Positions 47,905-60,400 of a stretch of 64,000 nucleotides of DNA are shown here, one piece after another; within the stretch, counting starts at the first letter, position 1, and the number at the start of each line of letters is the position of its first letter. The notes under the pieces were generated by a model. It was not told the origin of the DNA, made no database searches, and was given only the letters and a program-made list of their open reading frames with translations. The DNA is from Pomacea canaliculata (lineage: Eukaryota; Mollusca; Gastropoda; Architaenioglossa; Ampullariidae). The position numbers were made by a program, and so were the translations under genes. The stretch is from positions 7,746,717 through 7,810,716 of the forward strand of contig NC_037597.1 of NCBI RefSeq assembly GCF_003073045.1, in the 5' to 3' direction.

Positions 47905-50900
47905 GCGTGAGTGTACCTTGACCAGCTTGACAAAATAATGTGCTTGAGAAAACTGGATGGAACAGTTTCTCTTTCTTGAGATTTTCTGGATCTGTTGCAG
48001 GGAGAGATACCAGACAGCAGCTGTGGGAGGGTTCTATGCTGTTTTAAGAGAAAAATGTTCCATTTTTACATGTTCATGTGAATAGACATCTGTAAGAGTG
48101 GGAATGTTTGGGTGGGTGTTTTGTGTTGGGCAATGAATAAGGGTGTATTTGTGTGCTTGTATGGGTATACATGTACCTGTAATGCTGACACATGAAATGA
48201 TATCCAGGGAGATCATCCTGCATAAGAGAGATGCTTACACTAGGAACACTGGTGTAAGGAAAATTTAGTTTCATTTATGTGATTCAGGGGCAGCTAGGCA
48301 TGTTTTTCACACCCCTTAATAGTTTTTTATTAGGAAAATAAGATGATTTATCATTGCAAAGCTTTGCAGTACTTTAAGAGGAGATCGTACAAGAAGCAAC
48401 CATTATCATATCTGTTTTGACATTGCCTGTAAACAAAAACATGGTGATGACACTATTGTAACAACTTTGAGGCTGCTTCAAAGTATCAATAATGTATTTC
48501 ATACTAAACAAAGATTGCTTTTGCAGATCAAGTAGCAAAATACTAAGAAAATAATCACATTAAGTAAACATTTGTGCATTTAAAATAGTTTTATTGTTGT
48601 TGAGACTAATTTTTTTTTTTTTTTGAGTTACTTGAATGTGAGCTGAGCAGGTGCAGAGATGTAATAATTGCACAGGGGATAATGTACTCATAAGGTGTAT
48701 ATTGATGGTGTTGAATTGGAAATAGTAGGTGTGGTCTAAAAGGGAAAAAAATGTTTAAAATGCTTAAAAGCATAAGACCTTTTCTCTCTCTTCTGAGAAA
48801 GTTTTATCATTGAAGGTTTGTTTCTCAGATGTGTTGAAACAATGAATTGAAATTTCTTGAGTGAAAATTCACTGGCCAGATATGATAAGCATTTGATTTA
48901 TTCCCCTCTCCCGATCTTCCCATGGATGTTCCTGATGGGATGATTGTACACCACTAGTTGTACCCCAGTTTATTGTGCCCTGAATTTTTCAGCTGACCAA
49001 TTGCACTTTTTAGCTGTCATTATTTCTGGATATGTCCCTGTTGGTGGTTTGTTAACCACTAAGGGAACTGTGTATTGTTAAGATGTTTACGTTTAAAGCT
49101 GTAAATGTTTAAAAAGGACTTGCTTACAAGTCGTCTTTTGCTGAAGCCCATTTGTCAAACTCCTATATGTGTTGTGAATTGTTAACATATTCACCTGCAA
49201 AGCTGTCAAAGCTGAGTGGAGAGGAGAACTTGCTTCAACATTTACATTTTGCATGGATGTTGAATTTAGGGTTTTCCTTCTCCAGGAAGTGGCAGCTTCA
49301 TAATTTTCATACCTTGTGGAGCTTTCTGGTTTTCATGTTAGTATTTTTCATTAGTCACTGTGAGAGTGCCCTTGATTTAACACTTTTATATGAATTGTTG
49401 GTCCAGTTCCTCTCGCATCTTGCAAAGAAATTTGATCGTAAGAAACTGAGACAGTACTGCTGCTTAATTACGCATAAATTAATGCAGTAAATCTTCAGGT
49501 TCCAGCAGTAATGTTTCACTCTTCTTCTCAGGAGTCACTGTTTATTAAGTTGCATTGTTTGCTTAAGGTGCGAGAAGTAATCACATTTCATCTTTAGATT
49601 TAGAAATAATAGTTGTTCCATTTTTATTTGATCCTCCTTTATCTCTTTTTGTTTGTAAATATGTTCATAAAATTAGTTTACAGCTGGGCTGAATTGAAAG
49701 AGATTTAAGGTATCCAAAGAACTTTTTTTAAATGAAGGCAGGGTCTGCTGCAGGCCCCTGTTTCCCATTATTTCTGCATTAAATCATTTTTTTAGAGGAA
49801 CGGAAGCATTATCTTTTTGCGTAATTGTTGTCCAAGACCCTAATAGAGAAATTAGATAAATATTTTGTACCAATAGTTCCTTCATCCTTTCACAGAAGTA
49901 CACTTAAACAAATTATTTCATCTGCCATTGTAAGTATCATTATCAGACAGACAATATGTAAATGTGTACAGGAAGTAAGAAAAAAAAAAGGTGCGCTTGG
50001 CAAATCTGCATTTATTTGTCACTTTTCAAAATGAAGAAAAAAGGTTGTTGAGTAAGTTTTGCATTGTGTCTGCATAAAGCTGCCATACAAATCCTTATGT
50101 AAACCAACAGGTAGAAGTTCTCTTCGGTATTTGTTCTTTTCACCATGAGCTTATGGTTGAGCTCTGGAAATGATTATAGTTTTATATTTCATTTCATTAT
50201 TGAGAAGGTCACACTTGTATCACATCAAATTATGCTAAGCTCAGTACAAAGAAAATAATTGCTGGATCTTTAAGGTTGTTGAGAAAGTACTTAGTTTGCA
50301 TATAAAAATGTTTACTGATTTGTTCTTGGTACTGTGATGCTTCTGTCAAGCACCAGTGAACACATGTAACTTTAAGGTTGTCATCTTGACGCTGACGTTG
50401 ATACTCTACTGCATAGAACATTGGTTATAAAGAAAAAAACAACATAATGTTATATCGCAGGTGAAAAAATTTCACGCAGTTGTAGATTAAATGTGCAAAA
50501 ATCAACCTTTCCTACCAGAATCCCTCTTTGACATATTACTCTTTAGCAGAATGAAAAGAAATTAGTTATATGAAATGGTTTATCAAATGTTGTAACAAAA
50601 ATATTTCTCTACACAACGTTCTCTGGACTTGATATTCATTGATTTCTATGTCGGTTTGTTCATTTTCCTTTTCATGTTAAATTGCCATTTGCACTAGTTA
50701 AGGAAGGCTATTCAATTCAAAAATGTTAAGCTAAAGATGTGTAGAGTTACATCACATTATTCTAACTTTTTGCCCTGAAGATTATTGATTTTAGTAGGCA
50801 TGAAACAATGTCTGACACAGACCAAAGCACAAGTCAAATAGACTTAAGAACATTTATGCCTTATGCTGAATGTATTAATCCACTGGTATCATTTTTAAAA

Positions 50901-51650
50901 ATTATTTTTAAATGGATGGAAGATGAACACTCGTGTCATTGAAAATCGAAAAACTTTTGCTTTATGGTGTTTCTAATGAGGGAGCTTTAAAATAGTTTTT
51001 CAGTATTTTACTTAATTCACCTTCTAACTGTAGGATGAGACAAATTTCCAAACTTCTAACCAACATAATTGGCTTCTATTTTGTGCTATTTTTGTTTGGT
51101 GTGGGGTGCAGTTTCTTGTGGAGAATGTTGATACAGAAATGTTGCCTAATGTACAGCAAGCATTGGTGATGAGGCACAGGAGGACAACAGACAGTGCAGT
51201 GGATGAAAAACAGGTAGTTTTCTTTGTTTTCCCAGACATAAATATTTGACTTGGTACTGTGTATGATGTGACTGAAAACAACACTTGACGGGGAAAATGC
51301 TGAGAAAAATGATAAATATTCAACCGAAATGGAAAGCCCTTACTGATTCCTTGTCAGTTTATGATTTCTGATTTTTTTTTTCCCAAAGGGGATACTCCTC
51401 TGTTTGGTTTATATGCAGCAGTAAGAGCATGCAACACATCAGCAAGCTGAAATACAACTACAAAGAAAAAAAAATGGAAAATAAAAAAAAAAAAAGAAAA
51501 GGGGGAGAAAAGCAGTCTCTTGTCCAGGCTTGATTGGAGAGAGTGAGTGTACTAAAAATTTCTTACTAGTTACGTGTGTCTAATGAAGTGTAGCTGTCAT
51601 TTATGCTTTTATGACCAAGTGTAGGAAGTTTTTTTTTTTATCCTTAGTTG
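47905..51650. other. PAPOLA 3' untranslated region and intergenic sequence
   Basis: A long AT-rich stretch without recognisable exons. The early part is presumably PAPOLA 3' untranslated region; no single polyadenylation site can be picked with confidence. A-rich and T-rich runs occur near 48610, 49981 and 51470. Open frames such as 49152-49490 are unsupported. Confidence 0.4.
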
Positions 51651-51851
51651 TTCTAGATCAGGGGTTCTTAACCGGGGTTCGAATGAACCCTGGGGGTTCG
51701 GTGAGTGTCTCAGGGATTCGGCGGAGCCTCCGCCACAGAGGTCAAGACACTCCCGCAATTCATGATGACACTAAAGAAGGGTTCGGTGAATGTGCATATG
51801 AAACTTGTGGGTTCGGTACCTCAAACAGGGTTAAGAACCAATGTTCTAGAT
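51651..51851. mobile_element. hAT-type MITE with perfect 8-bp target duplication
   Basis: A 185-base element (51659-51843) begins CAGGGGTTCTTAACC and ends GGTTAAGAACCAATG, a near-perfect inverted pair. It is flanked by TTCTAGAT on both sides (51651-51658 and 51844-51851). The 8-bp duplication and CAGGGG...-type ends are the hallmark of hAT elements. It has no coding capacity and depends on a full hAT element elsewhere. The intact ends suggest fairly recent insertion. Confidence 0.93.
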
Positions 51852-52577
51852 GTTTACTCTTGTACATAGCCCCAAAATATCTCTCAACAAACCATACAAT
51901 TTTCGATCAAATGTAGAGGCACTTTTTAGACAATGGCATTTACTTGCTTAGCTTTGTTAGTTTACATTAGTTTTCTTTTGGTGTTCTTATAAAGACATTT
52001 TGAAGGAAAAAGATTTCAAAATACAAGTATATTAAAGGTAGTAAAACAAAGGAAAATGTTCCATGTTAAATATTTTGTCAAAGACATCATCCTAAAATTC
52101 ATGAACAAAAAAGAATGAAAAATAATCATGTTTGTGGTGACATAAGGACAGCTGATCGTTAAAATAATATGCCAATAAAATACAGTTTTATAGACTGATG
52201 GGGGGGGGGGGGACTCTTTTAGCTACACTTCATAATAACAACATAGCTTTAACTTTTGTATGCAGATTGCTTCAGATACACTGCAACAACAAATACGGCT
52301 TCTTGAGATTTTCTTTTTTAATGCATGTTAATTTATGTATCATGCATGGAAAATGGTGTAGCAGTTCTAATTGTATTACAGACAATAGTCATAATTAGGA
52401 AACAGCATGTTTCCATCTGATGTTCAGAGTAATATGTATTGGAATTAACATCATATGAGCAGAAGGAAACTTATTCAACTCGGAGAACATTTTTAACTTA
52501 GGGTTTAACACTACAGTCTACTAAATTTCATCTGGAAACTATCAGTTCCAGAAAGTTTACCCTACCTTGAACCACAG
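51852..52577. other. Spacer between the hAT MITE and the globin 3' end
   Basis: AT-rich sequence with a 13-base G run at about 52200-52212, an assembly-fragile site. It probably includes the globin 3' untranslated region on the minus strand. Nothing else is recognised. Confidence 0.4.
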
Positions 52578-55500
52578 TTACATCATGGGTTGGGACAAAG
52601 AGTTGTTATCTGGGAGATGATCCTGTTTGAAGCCTTCAACAAGCATGTTGAGAATAAAGTTGATTGTTTTTTTGTAGATATCCTCAATATGCACTGTATA
52701 CCGATCTCCAAGAGTGTCGCTAACAGCCAGGAGGAAGGGTTCTTCCAGAAGCTATCAAAGGAAAAAATAATACATTTTCATGTGGTGTTCAAAATAAAAT
52801 AGAAATTGCAAACAGTGATATTTAACAACAAAAATGTTCTGTTACTGGCACAATGAGCTGTGTAAGCTTATGAATTACGCTAATTGCATAAGGGACAGCA
52901 AATGCGTCTAGAGAAAGCAGTTATATCCCCTAAAGCTCTTTAGTAGGAAAGTAAGGGAAATGGATGACGAGTCGTCTGCTAGGCGTCATAGGCAAAAACA
53001 AAAGGAACTTAAAAAAATGTTAATTGAGAATGAGTTTTATCGGATGGCGAAAAAGCTGTCTCCAGGGGATACAAACTAGTACATGTTTTCTACTAATTGT
53101 GAAAAACGTCAATTCTGACTCAAAACGTAAGAATATGAATTATTTTGGAGAGCATATATACGGAGTAAACTAAAACTCAACTTTCTGGCTGACTCGAACC
53201 TGTCGCGTAAAAAGTGGTGAAGGCGTAAGACGTGGAACGCAGTAAGTATAGCTTAAAACAGTTGAAATGATTAGAGAGTCTTTAAAATATCATTATGATT
53301 TCTGGCTCATGTGTTAAGTGCATTCATTCTCGTGTATAATTTTCGTTATACATGTTCGAGCCTAACTCACCAAAAAGACGTTGGGATCAAATCCATCAAA
53401 GCGAAAGTGACCTTTCCCACTTTTAGAAGCATGTTTATGACACTGTCTGCATCATCAAGCGTTGTGATCGCTTCGTCGATGGTGAACATGACGCCACGCA
53501 CGTGACTTTCTAAAAGCTTGTTGTTGCGAAGATCAGTGAGAGTAGTAGCAGAGTCAAATTGTTTGAAGAACTTGATCGCATCTGCATTCTTTTCGAACAA
53601 GCTGTAATGGAAAAAAAATGTAACTAAGACGCAATCCTCTTTACAAATATAATTGCAGTCGAGTTTTATTTTCAATAATCTAACTTGCAGATTCAATTAT
53701 ATTAGGAACTAATTAATTGATTATTAGTATTATTATATTGCGCCAGGTTTTCGCTAGAAGCTATATACTCGTCGCAAACAACAGATCCACACACACAGTC
53801 AATTTGCTACTCGAAAATATGATCTCATACAGTGTTTAATGAAAGTTTCCTGCACTGGCAGGAAATTCCAAAATGTGGGTCCAAATGCTTACAAAATATC
53901 AATTGCAGCATTGTACTTAGAAATCTTTGCTTTTTTTTTAGCAGAAAGATATCTTGGGTCTCTGCGCCCGCAGTGATTTACACTAGTGAATAAAATTAGA
54001 ATCGTACAACTTACAGTCGTCTGCATTTAGGGATAGAGGTGACAATCGGACCGAATGATAGAATTTAGATTCTAGAAGCTTCAGTGGACGGTGTTGGATC
54101 TCTGATGAAGATATGCAGACATTTCCAACGGCCACTGACTGCTTAAGTTGGGTGAGGTTTGGCCTGAGCGTTGTGCACCGAAACACATAAGTCGATGAAA
54201 GCTGTTCGCGTAAAATCGCGTGATCGATGGCAGATAAATCCAAAAGGAGCGAGTAATGAGATATATTTACGTTCAGAGGTATTCAAGAGATTATTCACCA
54301 GCAGAGTGCAGCAAGACTTACAATAGGCTGACTGGTAAGGCGTGAGAAGATCATTAGCCTCCGCCTGATCCACGAGCTTCAGCAGGACAATAAATTCAAT
54401 TACTTTTGAGAAAAAGACTCTGATCTGTAATTTTTCAAGTCTTCTGAGGTCATGTTGGCTTTCTTAAGTAGGGGTCTTACTAGTTATCGCGTTTAAAAAC
54501 AGTTATATGACTTCCAGGTGAAAAGAGAAATACACATAATATGTGTCTAGTTCCTGGTGGTCCTGACGTCTTCAAACTTGTTTGAAAGAATCTGGAGCTC
54601 CAACGGACCTGTCGGTTGTCATTATAGCATTTTTAGACTGAGCAATAATATCAAGATCATGTCCGATTTTTTCGATCTTGTCCGAAAAAGTCGCAGAATA
54701 ACTGCACAAGATCAGCTGAAGATCTTGAACTAAGTACGCGTCATCAGCCATGTCCCGGACAGCAGGACATGTAACGCAGTTCATTCTTTCTGCGAAAACG
54801 TTGTGTGCTCGAGTCAACATGTGTCGGTCACGATAGGTAAAGCCACGCGTGCGAATTGAGTATGCAAAAGAGCGAATGTTAGGGGTTTTAAAAGTGCAAA
54901 ATGTTCGAGAAAGGTGAATAGTCATCTATGTTCCGACCGACCGTGAAGTTGCGCACTTCCAGAACTACAAAAGTCGAATTATATGTGGGAAGTGGAGATT
55001 ATACCTGCCTTGAGAAATGTGGTCAATAGTTTTTTTTTAAATAATATATAAACAGTGTCTAATTAACTGTGACCGCTATATCGGCATAGCTTAGTTCGAA
55101 TCGAGGCTGAGCCTTCAACAACAGACTTCGTCATTTAACCAGCCAGGAGATAGGACGATAAGCCCGCGTCGACGTGTACATCGTGCTGCGACGAAGCTGT
55201 CAACCCGAAAAGCCGGCGCCTACTGTGAGCATTTGTAAGGGGTGCAACGTCAACCCCGAGAGGCGATATTGGGACTGTATTCAGAGGACGCCGATTCCAG
55301 AGAGACGACCTCGAAATTTAGTCACACAAGTGGCAAGTCGTATTGTACGAAATCATATAAAACCCCTTTTCCAACTTCAAGCTGCCTGCCGGCGAAAATC
55401 GTAAGCCAAGAACTGAACTGTTGGAAAGGGATTAATTCTGTTTTCTTATTTCTTTTGGTATATCGTTGAATTTCTCGACGCTGAATGACATCAACTCGAT

Positions 55501-56499
55501 ATGTGTTAGATAATTCAAGGGTAGCATACGTGAAATTTATTGGCTGTTGGACGTTATTTTTGTTTGTTGTATGTATTAAAGTAGACAGGGCCAGAAAAGG
55601 TAAATGTAGTTTGTATAGTTCGAGAGAAAATAAAACTGCGTGCATGATTGAGACGAGGCGTTCACGAGTGTTGTGACAATCTGTCATGCGGACACTTAGC
55701 TAAACTATTTCCAGGGTGGATTACTACTGTCGCATAAAGATGTTTGCCCTTTGTGATCACGTCGTTCTCTCGAGTTTTAGACCAAACGTAATTCTGATGA
55801 TAGCAGTCTTTACCCACCTACTTTATTTTTAATGTCATTTAGAAGTACCATATGAAAAAGATGTGCGGCAGATAGAGTTAATTTATCCTTCACTAGAAGC
55901 GGTCAGGATATCTAGTGGAATTTCATATGTAACTTTCAGATACGCTCATCGTCATCACCATCAACATAACTCTTATTTCACAATGACTATGAATCGCCAA
56001 ATTACTCTGCCCCAACTTTTGTCAGGAAATCTATAGTTATGTCTAGCCTAAGATGTATGTTATGAAAGGGCAAAGATATTGAAGATATCACTTTTCCCCT
56101 CAAGATATAAGACAAAAATAAAACAGAGCGCTATAGTGACAAACTTTAAATTAATAATGTTAAAATAGAACCGTAATAATTTGATTATGTTGATAGAATG
56201 ATTTACAATTGACAAGTAATTAAATTCATTCCCGAGGTAATAGCAAAAAAGAAGTTTACAGCTTACCTCATAAACATGTTAATGCCTGTTTGGGATATGT
56301 TGCGACCGATAGCTTTCCAAGATCTTTTGATGAGAAACTTCTGTCTCCGTGTTAGCTGGATCCGCTCATCGTCCTTTAAGTTTCCGTCTGGGTCATTGAG
56401 TTCAGACATTACATTTTTGTGGCACTGGCAGCGACATTCGGTCGATCCTTGAGAGTAGATACTGTAGCCTTGAAGTGATGAAGACACCTGACAGCCCAT
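52578..56499 (-). CDS. Membrane-anchored-type globin (globin X/neuroglobin-like), frame interrupted
   Basis: Heme globin. Three minus-strand exons: 56499-56267, 53601-53371 and 52751-52578. Introns fall in phase 2 after helix B (MFM/SLFEKN) and phase 0 before LLEEPFLLAV, the ancient B12.2 and G7.0 positions. Exon 1 encodes MGCQVSSS (N-myristoylation plus palmitoyl-Cys type), a CRCQC cluster and LTRRQKFLIKRSWKAIGRNI of helix A/B. Exon 2 has FFKQF (CD1 Phe) and LLESHVRGVM with distal His111. The F-helix segment GHFRFDGFDPNVFL, with the proximal His, is in the next frame: exon 2 is one base short near 53411, and exon 3 (DTLGDRYTVHIEDIYKKTIN) agrees only with that shifted frame. With the frame kept it would be about 212 residues. 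Either an assembly error or a pseudogene. Confidence 0.82.
53985..54925 (-). mobile_element. CR1/jockey-like LINE remnant in globin intron 1
   Basis: Minus-strand frames carry worn reverse-transcriptase motifs: SYSATFSDKIEKIGHDLDII (linker before the polymerase), LLTPYQSAYCKSCCTLLVNN (a YQSAYR-type motif), MDLSAIDHAILREQLSS (palm A-type) and LSLNADDCKLYDS (the ADD catalytic box). The order along the minus strand is correct. The pieces lie in different frames, so the copy is dead. Confidence 0.7.
55069..55678 (+). other. Possible solo-LTR-like fossil segment
   Basis: A GC-richer segment with a TATA-like word (CATATAAAACCCC, near 55349), a polyadenylation-like AATAAAACTGCG (near 55629) and outer edges TGTGACC...GTTGTGACA. 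The order suits an LTR, but no matching target duplication and no internal retroelement sequence was found. Fossil solo LTR is a guess. Confidence 0.25.
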
Positions 56500-57166
56500 G
56501 CTTATTAATCCCTTATAGTTTCACTCACCTTTTTAGCAAATGTTTCTTGATTTACGTCCAGATGGCTTATAGGCGAAACGTTTAACAAAATTGGCCTTTT
56601 TCTGTGAACTTTATTTAATCTTACGAAATTTTGGAGACATTTTAAAAGTATTTTCACAAGCGATACTGACCAGGAGAAAATTTACCCAGCAATAATAGTT
56701 GCAATTAGCTTCTTATTTATTAGTACCAAACGGTCTAGACATTTATTATTGAAGTCAGAGTACTTGTTCTTTAGACAGCGTGAAGCAAATATATCACGTT
56801 TACATCAGTTTTCATGATGTCGAATTGAATGCTACGCATGACTGATATTTCGAACTTAACGGACACTTCAAAAGGCAAACCAGTCAGTTCCGGCAATGTC
56901 TGTCTTTTATAGGGAAACGTCGCGGAGCACAGCTAGCATTGGCAGAGCATTGTAATTTATGAGTATCTTAAGCCGGTGACGTAAGTCTGCCATGGCACAC
57001 CCATTGCCGCCATTTCTGCATAATCATCTTGTGTCCATCAAGATGTTTCAGATGCAAATTTTACAAATTGAGCAGAGACGAAATATCAACGAGTAAATCA
57101 CTAGCTAATAATTACTAATGTTATAACGCCCGTGGTAGAGTTGAATCGATTCTGGCCAACTTGTAA
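56500..57166. promoter_or_regulatory. Upstream region of the globin gene
   Basis: Sequence 5' of the minus-strand globin. It should contain that gene's promoter and leader. No repeat or exon was recognised. Confidence 0.35.
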
Positions 57167-57442
57167 TCAGAAAGCTTGTTTGACTTCTATGGAAGATGCT
57201 ATTTGTGCTAATGGCATTCGCTTTTGATGTGAAAGGATACGAGCAGCAAAATCAAGGGCAAAAACCCGATTAGGTTTGGAATAAGGAATAGCAGGTTTAT
57301 GGAGGTGGCAACGCGACAAACACGAATGATTCTCATAGTCAATCGGTGTATTGGTTGACTCAGTCATCGACCCGACCGGCAGAGTAACAAGCAAGTACGC
57401 AGACCATAATGTTAAAATGATGATGTTCAGTAGATATCTGAT
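57167..57442 (-). CDS. Candidate exon for a small secreted peptide precursor (unrecognised)
   Basis: After an acceptor-like TTATTCTTCAG, the minus strand is open for 91 codons to a stop at 57167-57169. It starts with a signal-peptide-like hydrophobic run (YLLNIIILTLWSAYLLVTLP), then TESTNTPIDYENHSCLSRCH with two Cys, and then an amphipathic-looking stretch with a dibasic KR (VFALDFAARILSHQKRMPLA). No in-frame ATG precedes the hydrophobic run, so a 5' exon would be needed. I do not recognise the family. It may be a chance frame. Confidence 0.3.
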   Translation of the reverse strand: MRYLLNIIILTLWSAYLLVTLPVGSMTESTNTPIDYENHSCLSRCHLHKPAIPYSKPNRVFALDFAARILSHQKRMPLAQIASSIEVKQAF

Positions 57443-60400
57443 CTGAAGAATAACAATAGTAGAGTTGTGAGTTTTAATGGAAAATTCGGATTATGATATC
57501 AAGGCATTTCTCGTTCAGGTTCAGGTCGCAAGCATCGTCTTCTCCGTAAAGAAAGCTTACTACTAGTCTCACTTCGACTATCATTTGTAAAATCTAGGCA
57601 ATTTAATGATTTAATGTGTTTGCTAGCTGAGATTTCTTCACCCTTGAAAAGACATTGCTAGTTTTAACCATGCTTTGTTGACTGATTTGTCTGAATGAAA
57701 CAACATTATGCTGCCTATGTGTGTCTGTTGCGTGCTGCTTTTATTCGTGTCTTCGTTTGGATGTATTTTAAAAATAGCATTTTTAAATAATCAAAAACAC
57801 TCTTCAGAAAATGGCTTTTAATATGTTGGTTGTGCTCTTTTTTGACAGGTATACTGTACGCTGCTTTGTCTTATTGTTGTGTTGATAAAGGCTGTATTTG
57901 TCGTCCCTGTACATTTGCTCGTATTCCACATTTATGAAACGAATCCTGTTCGTATAGGAACTCAAAGAAAAGCAAAATCCCGCTTACCTCAACACTCTTA
58001 AAGACAGAAAAAATCGGTATTTGGCTGGACTATTGCTTAAGGCGTGTCAACTTTCCTCAAGAGCTAAAGAAGATGTGCTTTTTATATTTATCACGCAGAA
58101 AATATTTATCCTGTGATGCTCAAGTAATCCATATGCTCTGGTATGTTTTTATGTTACTCTGCGCACTGAACGTTATTTCATGTGCTCACGTGAGCAGAGA
58201 TACGTAAATGAACAACAAAGCTATAGCTTTTAAATAGTTTACATACATGGCAGCAAAAACTCGTTGTGAAAAGATGACGAAAGCAAAGGCAATGAAGTAG
58301 AACTTTTTCTTATTATTTGGTGTTCCATCAGGAAATAGTAACTCAGGTGAATTAAGACGAATTCTATTCTTAGTTTTTTGAGGTTTTTTCATTAAAATAA
58401 TAATTTAAAATGTTTAATTTCGGTTCAAATGCATTTTACTAAACTGCAGACTACTCGGCGTTCCCTACTTCAAGGTAGAATTTTGTTTTCGAAATCTATA
58501 ATTAATGGAGGCATTCTATAATCTCGCGATTTTTTTTATGCTGTGTAGTAAGATCTTCACAATCCGTTACATGAAGTGGCGCCTTGCTGTTAAGAACACT
58601 TACATTCGTTAATGTCAATTCTTTTTCCGGTTTAGGTAAACAATGATTTCGATCTCCAACGCAGTAGATGCCACAAACCAAGCCGGCTGTTCAGTGACCC
58701 CGACATCTGCTCCTGAAGTATATTTCTCACCGCGGTGTGGTGGTGTTTGCTTCTCTCAAATGATTTTGGAAAAGTGCAGAGTTTGACAGACAATGCCGAT
58801 AGAAATAGATTTTAAAAAAGCGTTTGAATATGAGTGAAATTATCGAGCTTACTTTTCCAATGCTTCCAGTATATAAGGTCATGAGACAGTCATGGATGTT
58901 ACACATTTCCTACCTGATGGATAGCTGACTATGAAGAAACAGCAAAATTTTTCGATAGGATGTAAGAACCCGTATTAACGCTCAGTGTGTTGAATCAGTT
59001 GCTTGTGGAAGAAAATTCGTGTAAGACATGTGAGACATAATGAAGCCACATTTAAGAAAAATTATTAACATTATTTTTTTAGTGACATAGGGAAAATGTA
59101 TCAAGTTCGTTATTACTGTCTTGTGAAATCCATTCTTTTCTTTCTGAAAAGGAGTAGGAGGAAAAACATCTAAACAGATGGTTAGACACGTTTTCTCTTT
59201 TGGGTTAGGCTTTTTTCCATTCTTTCTTTTTGCGTTTTACTTTGGTTATCTTAGACGCTGCCCCATTTCCATAGCTTCACTTTGGCAAAGCCTGCTTGTA
59301 AAATACATTTTAAAGTGTGCCCCATTGGCCGAGTGATCTATAACTTCTACTGCCATTGAGCAGGTTATCAGAAAACCAGTGCTCAAATGGGTGAGGTATT
59401 TGAATCCTCGTACGTCCCACGAGGGTAAAACTAGGTATAAGATTACATTTTCTCCATATTACCGAGTGCCTTGATGGTTCCCTCGCTCGCTGATGTCATG
59501 CCAGATCAGTTGATCCTCTGATTAGTCTTCTTATTAAAAGAAGGATGATCAGTTTTGGGTTTAAATTGATAAATACAAATAATAGTAATAAACGTTCAAG
59601 CGTTGTATATAGAATACTCTAAAACTTACATGAAAGAAATATCCTTATGTCTAGCTATATCAGTACTGCCCCGACAATACTGCAAGATCTTGGTCTAAAG
59701 TGGAGTATGGATAAATCAGAAAAACATAAACCAGTATATCCAGAACAGGATAGGAGAACTAAACCCCAAACAAAAATATTCAAGTTATTATGTTTCAAAG
59801 TATTTTTTTACTAGAACCCTACTTAAAATACCCCCCCCCCATGATTATCTCCCATTGGTCATTGAATAACCATTTTCCAGTGTATACCAGTAGGCAAACA
59901 GATACCCTCTAGAAATGAACGGTTTTGTTGACTTTGTAACACTAAGGAATAGGGAATAAATTGTGGGGTTTTTTGTTTTCTTTTTTTAGTTAGCTGCCAT
60001 AAGCCAACCAGTGTGTGTGTGTGTGAATAATAAATACTATTTATAAAGATAGGAATGTGTGTGAACATGTGTGGATATATTTTTAATATCTCAATACCCC
60101 TTAGAGGGTGACAGAATAAAGAATCTTGAATTAACAACGAAACCGCGCGCCTCACCGGCAAGTTTTAGGGTGACAGTGAAGAGTATACCTCTGGAGCCAA
60201 ACCACAAATAAAGCTGAGAGAATGGATTTCCCCTGATACGTGGAGCATCCGCACACCAGTACGGAAAGGTGAAAGAAGTCACTCATAAGCTAGAACTAGA
60301 ATGATATTGTGGGACCGGGACAGGTCAGATGGCCAGGTTTTTGAGAGACAACAGCGGATTAAGGTGACAAGCTTTGGTATACTGGGAAAGAAACTAGACA

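Noticed and set aside
54572-54925. Host gene frame of 117 codons in globin intron 1
   Set aside because: Its SYSATFSDKIEKI-type motif and its position ahead of worn reverse-transcriptase motifs place it in a LINE remnant.
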